A DNA stretch of 64,000 bases from Branchinecta lynchi (GCA_023053575.1 JAKZAP010000016.1:7002046-7066045); one strand, 5' to 3'; shown: positions 1 to 10,199, counted from the stretch's first letter. A program made the numbers and translations. Notes: a model not told the origin generated them from the sequence alone.

Positions 1-174
1 ATGAGGCAGAGGCAGACGAGGCACGTGAGGCAGGCATGAGGCACGTGAGGCAGGCATGAGGCACGTGAGGCAGGCATGAGGCACGTGAGGCAGACATGAG
101 GCACTTGAGGCAGGCATGAGGCAGACATGAGGCACGTGAGGCAGACATGAGGCACGTGAGGCAGACACGATGAA
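1..174. repeat. 20-bp minisatellite containing an E-box, cut by the window edge
   Basis: Tandem copies of gaggcacgtgaggcaggcat, with a variant ending agacat, run from the first base to about 174. Each full unit holds CACGTG, a palindromic E-box core. The array continues off the left edge, so its length is unknown. The same unit recurs at 5921-6007. Confidence 0.93.
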
Positions 175-814
175 AATACAACTTGCGTAGAATTGAAGTC
201 ATCGGACCAAAAAATCTTAGCAATGTCAGTGTCAAAATGTCGCAACATTTTTGTTTGATATTACATATCGATTAAGCAATTCGTTTGTGGCAAATCTCTG
301 AAAGTACCCACTACCGACAGTACTGTTCAGGCCACAGAGTATCATGATAGTAATATAAGAGGTCTAACTCGCCTATCTTGCAATGTAACGGATGGGATGG
401 AAAAATTCCCGCGCGCCATCTGCAGAAGATTCTCATTTGACCATTTGATTTTGGCCTACATTTGACGGTTCGTTTTGACGCCATAGTCATTGAGTGTGAA
501 ACCCTGACTGGTTTTACAGTAGACCCAGGGGCATCACGAGCCCTTCCTTGTAGGGGGAGGAGGTGGGGAGGGGCACCTCCAAGATTATACCAGAATTGCT
601 CGAGATTTTACCTTGGAATTTACCGGAATTTCTTTGCATTCCTACGTCATTTCTTTGAAGTTTATTCACTGCCCAGATCTTAAAATATTTTTCTTCATCC
701 GGAGAAGGGGGGGGGGGGGGGGAAATAATCATTGAAAACATGCATCCATGTGCGACCCTGTATTCAGCCGAACGCCGAAACTTTGGTTGCCTTCTTAGCC
801 ATTTTTGACACGTT
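175..814. other. Unassigned intergenic sequence
   Basis: I recognise no gene. Short open frames on both strands look random. The stretch holds a run of about 18 G at 705-722 and otherwise unremarkable AT-rich sequence. Confidence 0.5.
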
Positions 815-1068
815 ATTATGGCACTTGCCCTTCGGCCAAGTACCATATAGCGATCGCAATTTCTGTCCGTCCGTCGGTCGGTCCGGGTTTTGCTAGTTCG
901 GGCACTTCCACATACGCTAGGACGATCAAACTTGGCAGGCATATCAGGGACCCCAAATGATTGTTGCATCATTTCCCCGATCCGAGCATCGTTGGGGGAG
1001 TGGAGGGAGGAGAATCCGGAATCTTGAGGTATTTATAACTTTTGAACGGGTGATCGGATAGCAATGAA
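815..1068 (-). repeat. HEL-B fragment (hairpin end plus GTCY-like microsatellite)
   Basis: It begins with tatggcacttgcccttcggc followed by aagtaccatatag, a degenerate form of the HEL-B terminal hairpin. Then come tgtccgtccgtcggtcggtc and the family phrase cataccgctag-like spacer leading to 'aaacttggcaggcatatcag'. The orientation is opposite to the copy at 3641-5316. It is truncated and runs directly into REP1 at about 1069. Confidence 0.75.
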
Positions 1069-3640
1069 AAACTAGACCTACGTTGCCTGGGCAACGTGAA
1101 GTAATGCGGCAAACTTTGTCCGGCCTCGCCGACTAAAGTGTTGCGAGAGCAACACTTTGGTTTTGTTTCTTTGCTGTCGGTTAAATGCTGGACTTCTCAA
1201 CTTATCGAAGCTCTTAAAACGGTTTGTTCTAAAAAGAAGAATCACATGATCAATTAAAAGATATTCTATAGCGTTGTAAAAACAACAATAAAAGAATATC
1301 GGAAGAAGGGACTAAATTGAATTTGCGGTCAGTTGAGCTTTATCCTTTTCAATCCGTAGACATCGTGACGGATGAAACTTGGAACAATATCTTATATAAT
1401 CTAGTTGGTATTATAAAGCTATCCTTCACTTTTCAGGATTAAAATACCATAGATGAAGCTATCAATTATTACGAAACTACCTCATTGTTTTACATTATCG
1501 TTTGTACCCCTTGCGTAAGCAGTTAATCCTAGGTTATAGTGATAGACCATCGATACAAACTTTCTTACCGTCATATTTACAGAAATCGAATACAATGTGC
1601 ACTAATTTGCAAAAATGTCTAGCCCCTCGTGAACCGATTCCTACTTACAAGTCCCTCTCCCGTGATCGAAATCAAGTTCACCGGAAACAAATAATGGGTA
1701 CACCAGCTAGCAAAAGTTGCAAACCCCTCATCGCTGAAAATGATTGTAGCATAACAGCCGATTATTACTTACAAGTCCCATGCATGTCTTACAAGTGGGA
1801 ACAAAAGTGTTCTTACCATCAAATACACCGGAAACAAATAACAGGTACACCAACTAGCAAAAGCTGCAAGCTCCTCATTGCCGAAGATTATTATGAGCTA
1901 ACAGTCGACTGTTGCTTACTAGTCCCTTACATGTCTCACAACTGGTATCGCCTGTTTTTGGTTTCAGTGTGTACCTTACTCCTGAAGTTGTCAACCCCTT
2001 GAAACTTCAAACTGGTTTATCTCATGAAGGATTTTTGTTCAAAAAATTGGATGACATATACTTTGATCAGCTCATCAAGGGCTATTGATTGCCCTAACAA
2101 CAACAAAAGAATATCAGAAAAAGGGACTAAATTGACTTCGCAGTCAGTTGAACTTTATCCTTTTCAATCGTAGACATCGTGACGGATGAAAACTTGGAAC
2201 AATATCTCATATAATCTAGTTGGTATTATAAAGCTGTCCGTAACTTTTCAGGACTAAAATACCATAGATGATACTATTAATTATTACGAAACTACCTCAT
2301 TGTTTTATATTATCGTTTGTACCCGTTGCGGAAACAGTTAATCCTAGGTTACAGCGATAGACCATCGATACAAACTTTCTTACCGTCAGATTTATATAAG
2401 TCGAATACAGTATACAACAATTTGCACAAATATTTAGCCCCTCGTGAACCAATTCTTACTTACTAGTCCCTCTCCCATGACAGAAATCAAGTTCACCGGA
2501 TAAAAATAATGGGTACACCAGGTAGCAAAAGTTGCAAACCCCTCATCGCTGAAGATTTTTGAAGCATAACAGCCGATTATTAGTTACAAGTCCCTTGCAT
2601 GTCTTACAGTTGGGAACCAAATTGTTCTTACCATCGAATACACCGGAAACAAATCACAGATAAACCAACTCGCAAAAGCTGCAAACCCCTCATTGCCGAA
2701 GATGATTATGAGCTAACATATGTCGACTGTCGCATATAAGTACTCTACATGTCTCACAGCTGGTATCGCCTATTGTTGGTTTCGTGTGTACATTCCTACT
2801 GAAGTTGTCAACCCCTTGAAACTTTCAAACTGGTGTATCTCATGAAGGAATCTTTGTACCAAAAAACGGATGCCATATACTTTGATCAGCTCATCAACGG
2901 CTATCGATTGGCCGTCGAAAAAAAAATTCTACCTGTCTTAGTTCAAAAGTTGACTTTTTTGCCGTAGGCCAACTTTCTAACGTCACCACTTGGAAAGGAG
3001 CAAAGGATAAGCTCCAATTTCTTTAGCAATGAGAGAAGTTCTAAAGTTTAAGATGTACATCTGATACCATTTCTCTACCGCACACCCAAGTGCAAAAAAA
3101 CGAATGATAAACTCAGCTGAAATCGCGAACACAAATGGATAGAACCAAGAGATGGCAGCACTTTCGGACCCGTGGGAAAAAAACACTTTTTGGTTTGCTG
3201 TAGATTTTTCTAATCATCACTCAAAGAAGATATGTTGGCTATGGGGCCGGGTAACTGCCGCAAATATTTAACACTTATAGATTTTAATCCATCTTCAATT
3301 TGAAACTGGTGCCTGCCTGCTTGCGTGCTAGAGCGGAGCTTTCCACTCGAAAGCAGAAACATGGTTTGATGAAACGAAAGGTTGGCTGCACAACTTCAGA
3401 TAGTCCTCTCTGACATAGGCTATATAGCTCCTCTTGACTTCGCACAACGTAGGCTCTGGCTCGAGGACAAGTAAAAAACATCCTTTTTGGCCCCAGGCAA
3501 GAGTTCTACAGAGCTTTCCAAAATGTAATGTCATATTCATCAATCCGGCCTAAGGTCCACACTTTCCGTAAAAACCGCACAGGTTAGACCCTTACCAATT
3601 ACCAGGAATAAATTGAAATCGGTGGCATAGGAAACAAAAA
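1069..3640 (+). repeat. REP1 copy 1: 2.5-kb repeat made of two tandem ~815-bp halves
   Basis: The same sequence lies inverted at 54140-56585 and, broken by insertions, at 27660-30420. The 5' end carries two perfect hairpins. One is CGTTGCC/GGCAACG at 1081-1096. The other is AAAGTGTTGC/GCAACACTTT with a GAGA loop at 1135-1158. Within it, the block starting aaaagaatatcggaag near 1283 restarts near 2104 as aaaagaatatcagaaa, so the body is a tandem dimer. Reading frames such as 1502-2002 and 3284-3543 also occur in the inverted copy, but they are broken by stops and match no family I know. I infer a non-autonomous transposon. The hairpins would also suit a Helentron-like element. Confidence 0.8.
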
Positions 3641-5316
3641 CAAGAGCTACGAGCTCATATGGCACTTGTACGAGTAGGCTGTACAAGAAAGTAGATGAGA
3701 ACCTCACAAAATACACCCGCCATCCAAAAATGTGGTTCGGAAATAGAAATAGGATATTTAGTTTCACTCATTTCTGAGCAGTTCCGGCATCGTCTCGATT
3801 GTCTGCAGCAAATGCACATGACTGTTCAAACTTTCATCCCAATAAATCCATTTGTTTGATCCCTAGACGTGCTACACGATTTCCGGTACTCACTCTATCT
3901 CCACCTACCGTGGTCGAATAAGTTCCATCCCGATCGCTGCACTCTAAGCGTTTGTCAAGATTTCTGGTTCCCTCCACCAGCTCCCCCCCCCCCCAGTGAC
4001 ATCGGATCCGGTCCGGATTTAAAGTGGGACGTCTGAGACACGAGGTCATGCTAAATATCAACTTTCATCAAGATCCGACCAACCGTTCGCAAGTTAAAAA
4101 TACCTCAATTTTGGCTTCCCCGTCCCTCCACCCCCCCCCCAGATGGTCGGATCGGAGAAGTGACTATTTCCTATTTAATCTGGTCGGGTCATTGGCATGC
4201 TTGCCAATTTTCATTGTCCTAGCACATCAGGAAGCATCGAACTCGCGGGATCACTAGAAATTAGGACTCCCCCCCCCCAACTCCCCCAAAGTGAGCGGAT
4301 CCGTTCCGGTTATGTCAGTCAGGTATCTAGGACTTGTGCTTGTTCTTTCTACCAAGTTTCATCCGGATCTCTCCACTCTGAGCGTTTTTCAAGATTTCCG
4401 GTTTCCCCTTCCAACTCCCCCCAATGTCACCGGCGTCTGAGACATGAGGTCCTTCCATATATCAAGTTTCGTTAAGATCCGACGACCCGTTCGTAAGCTG
4501 AAAATATTTAATTTTTCCAAATTTTTCCGGATTCCCCGTCCCTCCACTCCCCTCAAGACCCACCCCCAAGATTCATCGGATCCGGTCCGGACTCGAAATG
4601 AGACATCTGAGACACGAGATCTTTCCAGATATCAAGTTTCATTAAGATCCGATCACCCGTTCGAAAGTGATGAATGTCCGTATTTTCCGGATTCGGCCCC
4701 CTCCCCCACGATGGTCGGATCGGGCAAGTGACTATTTCCAACTTAGTCTGGTCGGGTCCCTGATATGCCTGCGAAGTTTCATCGTCCTAGCTTGCGTGGA
4801 AGTGCCCAAACTATTATTTATGTTTCTTGACTAAGTCCAGGTTAATCAGGTCGTCAATCTTTTAACAATATATACTCCCGCATACGCTCCCTAATACATC
4901 CAATATTCCTCACAAGTTCCATTATCCTAACAATGTAATTTGTTTAGATCATCCACTTGTAGACGTTCCCGCATTCGCTCTCTCATACATGGACTCGTGG
5001 CTCAGTTGGTAGAGCGTTGGCCTTATAACTCAGAGGTTCCTGGTTAGCTCCCGGACTCGGGCAGCGCTTTTTTTTGCTACTTTTCGCTCCACTTTTGCTT
5101 TATAGTTTCCGGACTCCCGGATCAGGGGAAAGTCGGATTGAAGAAATGATTAAATTGAAGTTGAGCTGGTCCGGTCCCTGATATGCCTGCCAAGTTTCAT
5201 CGTCCTAGCTTATCTGGAAGTGCCCGAACTAGCAAAACCGGGACCGACAGACCGACAGACCGACTGACGGACAGAAATTACAACCGCTATATGGCACTTG
5301 AGTAAGCTCAAGTGCC
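3641..5316 (+). repeat. HEL-B copy, nearly complete, with an internal insertion
   Basis: It begins acaagagctacgagctcata then tggcacttg and ends with the hairpin tggcacttgagtaagctcaa plus gtgccataaaaa at about 5292-5316. Internally the phrases 'aagtttcatcgtcctagc', 'gatccgatcacccgttcg' and 'ggatccggtccggact' recur as tandem-like units. Just before the terminal hairpin is a GACC/GACA microsatellite (ccgacagaccgacagaccga). The unit at 4743-4811 is repeated at 5160-5230. The 350 bp between them includes a tRNA-like sequence and looks inserted. A microsatellite next to a 3' hairpin is typical of DINE-1/HINE-type Helitron derivatives. The family assignment is inference. Confidence 0.72.
4991..5062 (+). 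tRNA. Degenerate tRNA-Ile(UAU)-like sequence, probably pseudogene or SINE head
   Basis: The D-arm region TGGCTCAGTTGGTAGAGC is a perfect A-box, and a 7-base loop CTTATAA would put UAU at the anticodon. The B-box region ggttagctccc departs from GGTTCGANTCC. The anticodon stem and most acceptor pairs fail, so a working tRNA is unlikely. It lies inside a HEL-B element. Confidence 0.45.
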
Positions 5317-5660
5317 ATAAAAACGAGGACAAAACCAAAGTGTTGCTCTCGCAATACAATGATGTTTGGAGAGATCTCGTGCCTCAGACGACCCACTTAA
5401 AATCCGGACCGGATCCGGTGACTTTGGGGGGATCTGGAGGGGGGAACCGGAAATCTTGGGAAACACTTAGAGTGGAGGGATCGGGACGAAACTTGGTCGG
5501 AAGAACGAGCACAAGTCCTAGATACATCGTTGAGAGAACCGGACCGGATTCGGGCACTGTGGCGGGAGTTTGGGGGGGGGGGGGGAATTCGGTGATCCCG
5601 CGAGTTCGGTACTAGGACGATGAAATTTGGTAGGCATATCAGGGACACGAACAGACTGCC
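5317..5660 (-). repeat. HEL-B-related fragment in reverse orientation
   Basis: It contains reverse-complement versions of the HEL-B units (tccggaccggatccggtgac, 'gaaatttggtaggcatatca'), a long G run at 5573-5586, and a short REP1-like end (caaagtgttgctctcgc) at its left edge. It has no coding potential of note. Confidence 0.6.
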
Positions 5661-5920
5661 TTAAGAATACTCGTTGAGTAGTCTTTTGAATAGTCCTGAG
5701 TATACCTAAGTCTGTCAGAGATAATTTACCAGGGTTTATTAAAGGCATTAATCAACTAACAAGAAATATTTATTTTACCTTTCAAATAATCCGCATGGAC
5801 AACCCAGTTCAAATTTCCCGAGGGGATAAGAAGCTCCCTCTCTTTTTGTTATTCATCACAGATCTCGTAGCTGAGCGAAAATTTTCAAAAATCCCTAAAC
5901 TAGTCACCAGAACGGGCGAT

Positions 5921-6007
5921 GAGGCACGTGAGGCAGGCATGAGGCACGTGAGGCAGGCATGAGGCACGTGAGGCAGGCATGAGGCACGTGAGGCAGGCAT
6001 GAGGCAG
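5921..6007. repeat. Second array of the 20-bp E-box minisatellite
   Basis: About four copies of gaggcacgtgaggcaggcat occur, the same unit and phase as the array at the left edge. The flanks differ (acgggcgat on the left; gaacttgttcaccatgaggc on the right). Confidence 0.92.
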
Positions 6008-6236
6008 GGAACTTGTTCACCATGAGGCACCAGTGCGCAACCCCTCGCCTGAGAGGTCCGCGGCGACTGTAATTGCCCGATACGTGTTTATGACCACGGG
6101 AAGATATAATACCGCTGATGACAGATTCTGTTTTACTTAAGAGTCAACAAAGCGGAAAGCTGCAAGAACATCCCTTGGGTTTAGAGAATGGCGGGGCAAT
6201 TTGTATGGCATATGATTAGTTCCCTATAGTGACAGG

Positions 6237-6411
6237 CAAGACCGTATCCAGGGGGTGGGGTAGGGGGTTGTCTCCCCCCCCCCCCGAAACACACACAAAT
6301 AATTATTTGTATAGGTTTTTCCCTCTGATCTATGTGTTTTTGTACTTTTTTGTCCGACCAGCAGGCAATACCCCCCCCCCCCCCCCAAATAAATTCCTGG
6401 ATACGGTCCTG
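6237..6411 (+). mobile_element. hAT-type MITE, 175 bp, with exact 8-bp target duplication
   Basis: The ends are CAAGACCGTATCCAGG and CCTGGATACGGTCCTG, flanked on both sides by gtgacagg (6229-6236 and 6412-6419). Inside are a C run at 6273-6285 and another at 6371-6386. Eight-base duplications and CA...TG ends fit hAT elements. A second copy of the same family lies reversed at 15224-15397. Confidence 0.88.
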
Positions 6412-6446
6412 GTGACAGGCCAAACAAAACTTAATTCATTATTTCA

Positions 6447-6892
6447 CTCTGTCAGAAGTTTGATAACATATAACACATGTTGGTACATCCTTGTGTTCAA
6501 ATAAACGAAAATATACGGTATCTTTCAAACGTTATCCCTCCGCGAAACATAAGACTTAAAAGGCGAGGGGTTACCCACTACCCGGCACCTGCTGTACACC
6601 CTTTCCCGGCCCCGGTGCAGGCCATCAATCAGACGATTCCCGCTTCTAAACATTCTAATTTTAATGTTCTAACACGTGACAACCGGTGCCAGCTACTGTC
6701 AGTCGGTGTCGGCACCGGCCGGGCATCGGGCTGTAGACTAAAACCGAGGGTGAGCAACCCCTCGTTAAAAGTGTCATAACGGAAGTTTTGTCTCGAAACA
6801 CGACACTTCAAAGGGTCATAACAGATGTATTCTCAGAACGTTTAACACAAAGATGCGCAAATATGTGTTATCTGTTATCAAACTCATGACAA
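6447..6892. mobile_element. Copy of the CAGAAGTTT/ATCTGTTAT terminal-repeat element, interrupted
   Basis: The left part has ctgtcagaagtttgataac and 'cataacacatgttgg'. The right part has gtgttatctgttatcaaact. These match the long terminal inverted repeats of the element at 13716-15002. The copy is interrupted by the MITE at 6564-6764. Confidence 0.6.
6564..6764. mobile_element. MITE of the CGAGGGGTT family, 201 bp
   Basis: The ends are CGAGGGGTTACCCACT and GTGAGCAACCCCTCG. The flanks are ttaaaagg (6556-6563) and ttaaaagt (6765-6772), an 8-bp duplication with one mismatch. The interior is a GC-rich imperfect palindrome. Related copies lie at 17443, 19262, 23433 and 47950. The superfamily is not clear from the ends. 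Eight-base duplications are made by hAT and P elements. Confidence 0.8.
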
Positions 6893-6937
6893 TACCCACC
6901 CCACGTTTGGGCGATTGCCTGATCTTTTATCTCACTA

Positions 6938-7095
6938 CACTGTAAAAAGTTTCTCCGAATAAGGATGCAGTACTTGCTACTGGAGTTAATCTTATCTCTA
7001 TTCGGATGAGATTAATCCGAATTAGGGGTATTTCTATCTCAATAAAGATAAGATTAATGCCAGTAGCAAATACTGCAAGATCTTTTTTTACAGTG
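6938..7095. mobile_element. TA-flanked palindromic MITE, 158 bp
   Basis: Terminal inverted repeats CACTGTAAAAAGTTTCTCC and ...TTTTTTTACAGTG are flanked by TA on each side. The interior folds on itself through repeated 'agattaat' and 'ttatctc' segments. TA flanks fit a Tc1/mariner-type element. Two relatives lie at 15145 and 15862. Confidence 0.82.
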
Positions 7096-7130
7096 TACAA
7101 TCCTGATTTTGCAGATCTGAATTTTTTTCT

Positions 7131-7168
7131 GAATTTCAGCTAACGTATCCGCTTTGCACTATCAAATA
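7131..7168 (-). repeat. REP4 end fragment
   Basis: The sequence ttcagctaacgtatccgctt then tgcactatcaaatatt matches the terminal arm of the palindromic REP4 elements (complete copy at 24884-25120). Only one arm is present, just downstream of the transporter stop codon. Confidence 0.65.
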
Positions 7169-7278
7169 TTATTTTGCAGGACTATCATTGCCTTCTAGTC
7201 AAGTCAATTTTATCTCGCCTATTATACACATGTGTTCTACGACGATGTAAGACACAAAAACAATTACAACTGCAAAGT

Positions 7279-7284
7279 TTTATT
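7279..7284 (-). terminator. Polyadenylation signal directly after the transporter stop
   Basis: On the minus strand AATAAA follows the TGA stop (7285-7287) with no spacer. It is the nearest canonical signal, so cleavage would be expected 10-30 bases further on, around 7250-7270. Confidence 0.5.
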
Positions 7285-8307
7285 TCAAAATCTTTGAGGA
7301 ATATCAGCATATTTTTTCGAAGTAAAATGCAGCTGAATTGTCTCAAGACTAACACTCTTCCAATCAGGGAGGGACAACAGAACAAATAAATAACCAAAAA
7401 TGCAAAAAATAGTATAAAACCACAAAGTACCAGACAAATACAACGTTGTCTGCATTGTTGTAAAAGAGAGATTAATGCCCAAGCTTGGTATCCAAAACAA
7501 CAATCCAATAACAACAACAGCTAACCCTTTATTATTACTGGGGAGAAGTTCTCCAAACAACATCCAAGGTACTGGCCCAAGACCCAAAGAAAACGCCCCG
7601 GTATAGATAATTACGCAGGCAACTGGAACCCAGTTCCATATATGACCTGGGTACACTACGCCCAAATCTTCAAACAAGATATACAACCCCAAACCCAACC
7701 CAGCTACCGCACTCGACCCAGTAGAAACCAAGAGCAACACTTTCTTACCCAACTTATCCACCAAAAACGCACATATTAAAGTCGATACTAACTGCACGCA
7801 ATATAGGATTACGACCGGAAAATGAGTGAATCTGAAATCCGGTGGCGAGTCATCTTTATACCGTTCAAACGCGAAGAGCAGAACTCCATCGATTCCGGAA
7901 AACTGTCCGAAAAACATTACCATTCCGGCGACAAAAACTGGTCTATAGAATTCCGGTTTGAAAAGCGTTCCACATCCAGGTTTCTGTTCAAATGCAAGTA
8001 AATCGGACGCGTCCTGTACACTGTTGAATTCCGGTTGAATTTCCGGCCGGCCGCGTAACTTTTCCATACATTTCATTGCAGTATCCGACTTGCCTTTCGA
8101 TATTAAATATCGAAATGATTCGGGCAAAGTAGAGAGTATGAGTACAGTATATGCAACACTCACAGTAAGACCACAAACAGCGACGTAGTACCAAGAAGTT
8201 CCGCGGGAGACACTGAAGCAGATGAGACTTCCGAGGATACTGGAAAAGGTTGGCATGGCTGCGGATAAACCGCGGTTGGTCGGGTGTGCTATCTCGCTGA
8301 TGTAAAC
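7285..8307 (-). CDS. Sugar-transporter-like MFS protein, C-terminal exon
   Basis: This is the last coding exon of a facilitative sugar/trehalose-type transporter, a 12-helix plasma-membrane carrier. Together with 22061-22378 it gives 446 residues, close to the usual 450-500. The acceptor is ttttag|GTTTACATC at 8307-8309, and the reading GLVQ|VYISEIAHPTNRG across the junction is in phase 0 and family-typical. Visible landmarks are PESFRYLISKGK (the PESPRYL site after helix 6), VDKLGKKVLLL (loop 8-9) and GPVPWMLFGELLPS (helix 10 region). The C-terminal PETKG motif is replaced by LPDWKSVSLETIQ, so substrate transport may differ. The stop TGA abuts AATAAA (7279-7284), giving an unusually short 3' end. 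The N-terminal start exon was not identified. Which sugar is carried cannot be read from the sequence. Confidence 0.9.
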   Translation of the reverse strand, partial: VYISEIAHPTNRGLSAAMPTFSSILGSLICFSVSRGTSWYYVAVCGLTVSVAYTVLILSTLPESFRYLISKGKSDTAMKCMEKLRGRPEIQPEFNSVQDASDLLAFEQKPGCGTLFKPEFYRPVFVAGMVMFFGQFSGIDGVLLFAFERYKDDSPPDFRFTHFPVVILYCVQLVSTLICAFLVDKLGKKVLLLVSTGSSAVAGLGLGLYILFEDLGVVYPGHIWNWVPVACVIIYTGAFSLGLGPVPWMLFGELLPSNNKGLAVVVIGLLFWIPSLGINLSFTTMQTTLYLSGTLWFYTIFCIFGYLFVLLSLPDWKSVSLETIQLHFTSKKYADIPQRF

Positions 8308-8356
8308 CTAAAATTATAAATAATACTGATCACATTTTGGATGTTTCCTCGTCGCT

Positions 8357-8520
8357 GTCAAAAATCATGGACAACAGGGCCCAACCAGCGCACGACGTTA
8401 TCCACTGCTTCCTGGCCGAAGATTGAAAATTAAGTGTCTTTTTCTGTCTGTGTTTATTTATTTTCTTTCATTTACTACGCTTTTTCAAAATGGCGGGTTA
8501 TAAATAAATAAATTACTGAC
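8357..8520 (+). repeat. Retroposon 3' piece ending in TTAC repeats, copy 1
   Basis: The stretch caacagggcccaaccagcgc through ttcaaaatggcgggttataa and aataaattac is almost the same as 21868-22037. The AT-rich tail ending in TTAC repeats is typical of a LINE or SINE 3' end. Shorter tails of the same family lie at 31553-31615 (reverse), 47160-47196 and 47330-47405. Confidence 0.75.
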
Positions 8521-8586
8521 TTTTGTGTTTATTTTATTCAATAAAGGAGTAAGCCTTACTTATATTTTATAACTCGCTTATGGGGT

Positions 8587-8795
8587 CTGTCCTAGCCGAA
8601 TGGCTAGCGCGCCGAATGGCTAGCGTGCCGAATGGCTAGCGCGCCGAATGGCTGGCGCGCCGAACTCTCAATCGAAGGGTCGCCGGTTTGAGCCTCGGCG
8701 GTGCCTACGGTTTGGTTAAATTTGGGGCGAGGGTAAGTGGCGTTTCTCTGTAAGGGAAGCCAAAAGTTCAACCAGCTTCAAATGGTTACCTAGAG
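8587..8795 (+). repeat. tRNA-derived SINE, left part, with a 16-bp tandem amplification
   Basis: An A-box-like tagccgaatggctagcg and a B-box-like ccggtttgagcctcggcg mark a tRNA-derived head. The A-box segment is repeated: gccgaatggctagcgc occurs four times at 8595-8658. The body continues to 8795 and resumes at 9559 after a hAT insertion. A tail segment of the same family, 'cagcttcaaatggttatcca', lies at about 60259. Confidence 0.7.
8595..8658. repeat. 16-bp tandem repeat over the SINE A-box
   Basis: There are four consecutive copies of gccgaatggctagcgc, with single-base variants (cgt in the second, ctggcgc in the fourth), followed by a partial fifth (gccgaac). Each unit contains the A-box-like core, so the Pol III promoter element is multiplied. 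Confidence 0.9.
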
Positions 8796-9558
8796 CAGTT
8801 GTTCCCAACCGGCGGTACGGGTACCCGAGGGGGTACGCGAGACCCTTGCAAGGGGTACGCGAAGGAACCAAAATTGATTTAGTCTGTAGCGTAAAAATGT
8901 CGCCTCACTCAATTTTGATGCCGAAAGCCTAATATTACCAGAAGAGGCATAACCAGCCAAAATGTATGTTAAGGGGCAAGGTATTTTTACTGACCGACAT
9001 TATTTTTAAACATCTACTTTTACGACAAATCTTTTCTTTTTAACCGTCTGGCCAACCACGAGTCGACCAGAGAGGGGTGTTGGCAACCCTTGAGTGACGC
9101 CTCTGGTCACAAGCCCTAGTGAAAGTCAATTAAATGATGTTGATTCCAAAACAGCTAGCCTACTGCCCTAAAATTTGTTCCTGTGTCAAACAATATTGTT
9201 TCAAGAAGAATCGGAGACACTGGCAAGTGATATTGTCATTCAGGTGGCGAAATAAGCTAAAGAAAAAGTTTGCGATGCAGCTTGATGAAAGCTCGTAGAA
9301 CATCAAAACCAAACACAGAAACAGGCCGACTTTAAAAAATATTACCGTTAATGACGTCGAGCCGAGATTCGACAAAAATTTTAGCTACAAAGCAGCCTCA
9401 AGTGATTGCAAAACTGATTTTGTATTATATTTCTACACATGTGTGCCTTGTCATTCATGATAATAACTATCGTCTTTTCACGTTCTGAAAAAGGGGATAC
9501 GCGATATTTTCGAACCTTGATTAGGGGTACACGGTACGGAAAAGGTTGGGAACCACTG
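8796..9558 (+). mobile_element. Decayed hAT element with transposase remnant, 763 bp
   Basis: The ends CAGTTGTTCCCAACC and GGTTGGGAACCACTG are flanked by acctagag (8788-8795) and acctatag (9559-9566), an 8-bp duplication with one mismatch. A plus-strand frame at 9269-9298 reads FAMQLDESS then stop, which matches the catalytic-region phrase FALQLDEST of ZBED/FAM200-type hAT transposases. The rest of the frame is broken, so the copy is dead. It splits the SINE at 8587. Confidence 0.85.
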
Positions 9559-9625
9559 ACCTATAGAGAACGTAGGGAGAAGCACGGGAAGCGTCGGGTG
9601 GTTTGATCTGTATGCAAAAATATGC
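9559..9625 (+). repeat. tRNA-derived SINE, right part
   Basis: The sequence acctatagagaacgtaggga then gaagcacgggaagcgtcggg continues the SINE interrupted by the hAT element. The copy at 60259-60315 has the two parts joined (ttatccagagaaatttaggg, aaaagcacaagaagcgtcag). Confidence 0.65.
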
Positions 9626-10199
9626 TTTGATATGCAAAAATATGCACAAATAAACATAGATAAAGGCACGAACGAAAAAATTTAACGAAACAAAATGATC
9701 AAATGGTTACACTCTTAGAACAGTTTTATTTTCACAGAAACAGTCACGCAGTAGAAGTATGATTCTTTGAAAACTTCTCCAAATTTCAGGTTTTGTTTTC
9801 CACCCCACAACAGTCAAAAAGGAATGATAATTTGAGAACCAAAGGCGTATTCTCGCCGTTCGAGGACTCCTTCGGGAATTAAAGGGAACGTCAAGAATAG
9901 AGGGGTCCACTACACGCCGACTCAACGTACAGGAAACAGTGAGGACATGGGGAATGCTTTCAAAACGGATTTTGTTCGAAACAAAAATATACAGTTGCCG
10001 AAATTAGTCTGGATCCACTTTATTTTTTGTTTTGTTTATTTTTATTGTTTTTAATTAATTTTACATTGCAGCAACACCACCAAAAACTGATTCCCCTCCG
10101 AATCTGAAAGGGAGTCCTTTCCGATGATGGTGACGATAATCGGAGCATACCCCGTCGTTGAAGACTCGCGGGAATACGGAAGTGAGACCCCGGGAGAAA
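9626..10199. other. Unassigned intron sequence
   Basis: I recognise no gene or repeat here, apart from short AT-rich runs near 10020-10060. Open frames are short and without known motifs. Confidence 0.4.

Noticed and set aside
1..174. Possible CRISPR array
   Set aside because: Units are directly adjacent without spacers, and the genome is eukaryotic. It is a minisatellite.
514..972. 152-codon minus frame near the left edge
   Set aside because: It crosses a G run and a HEL-B fragment, its translation is repeat-derived, and it has no family-like motif.
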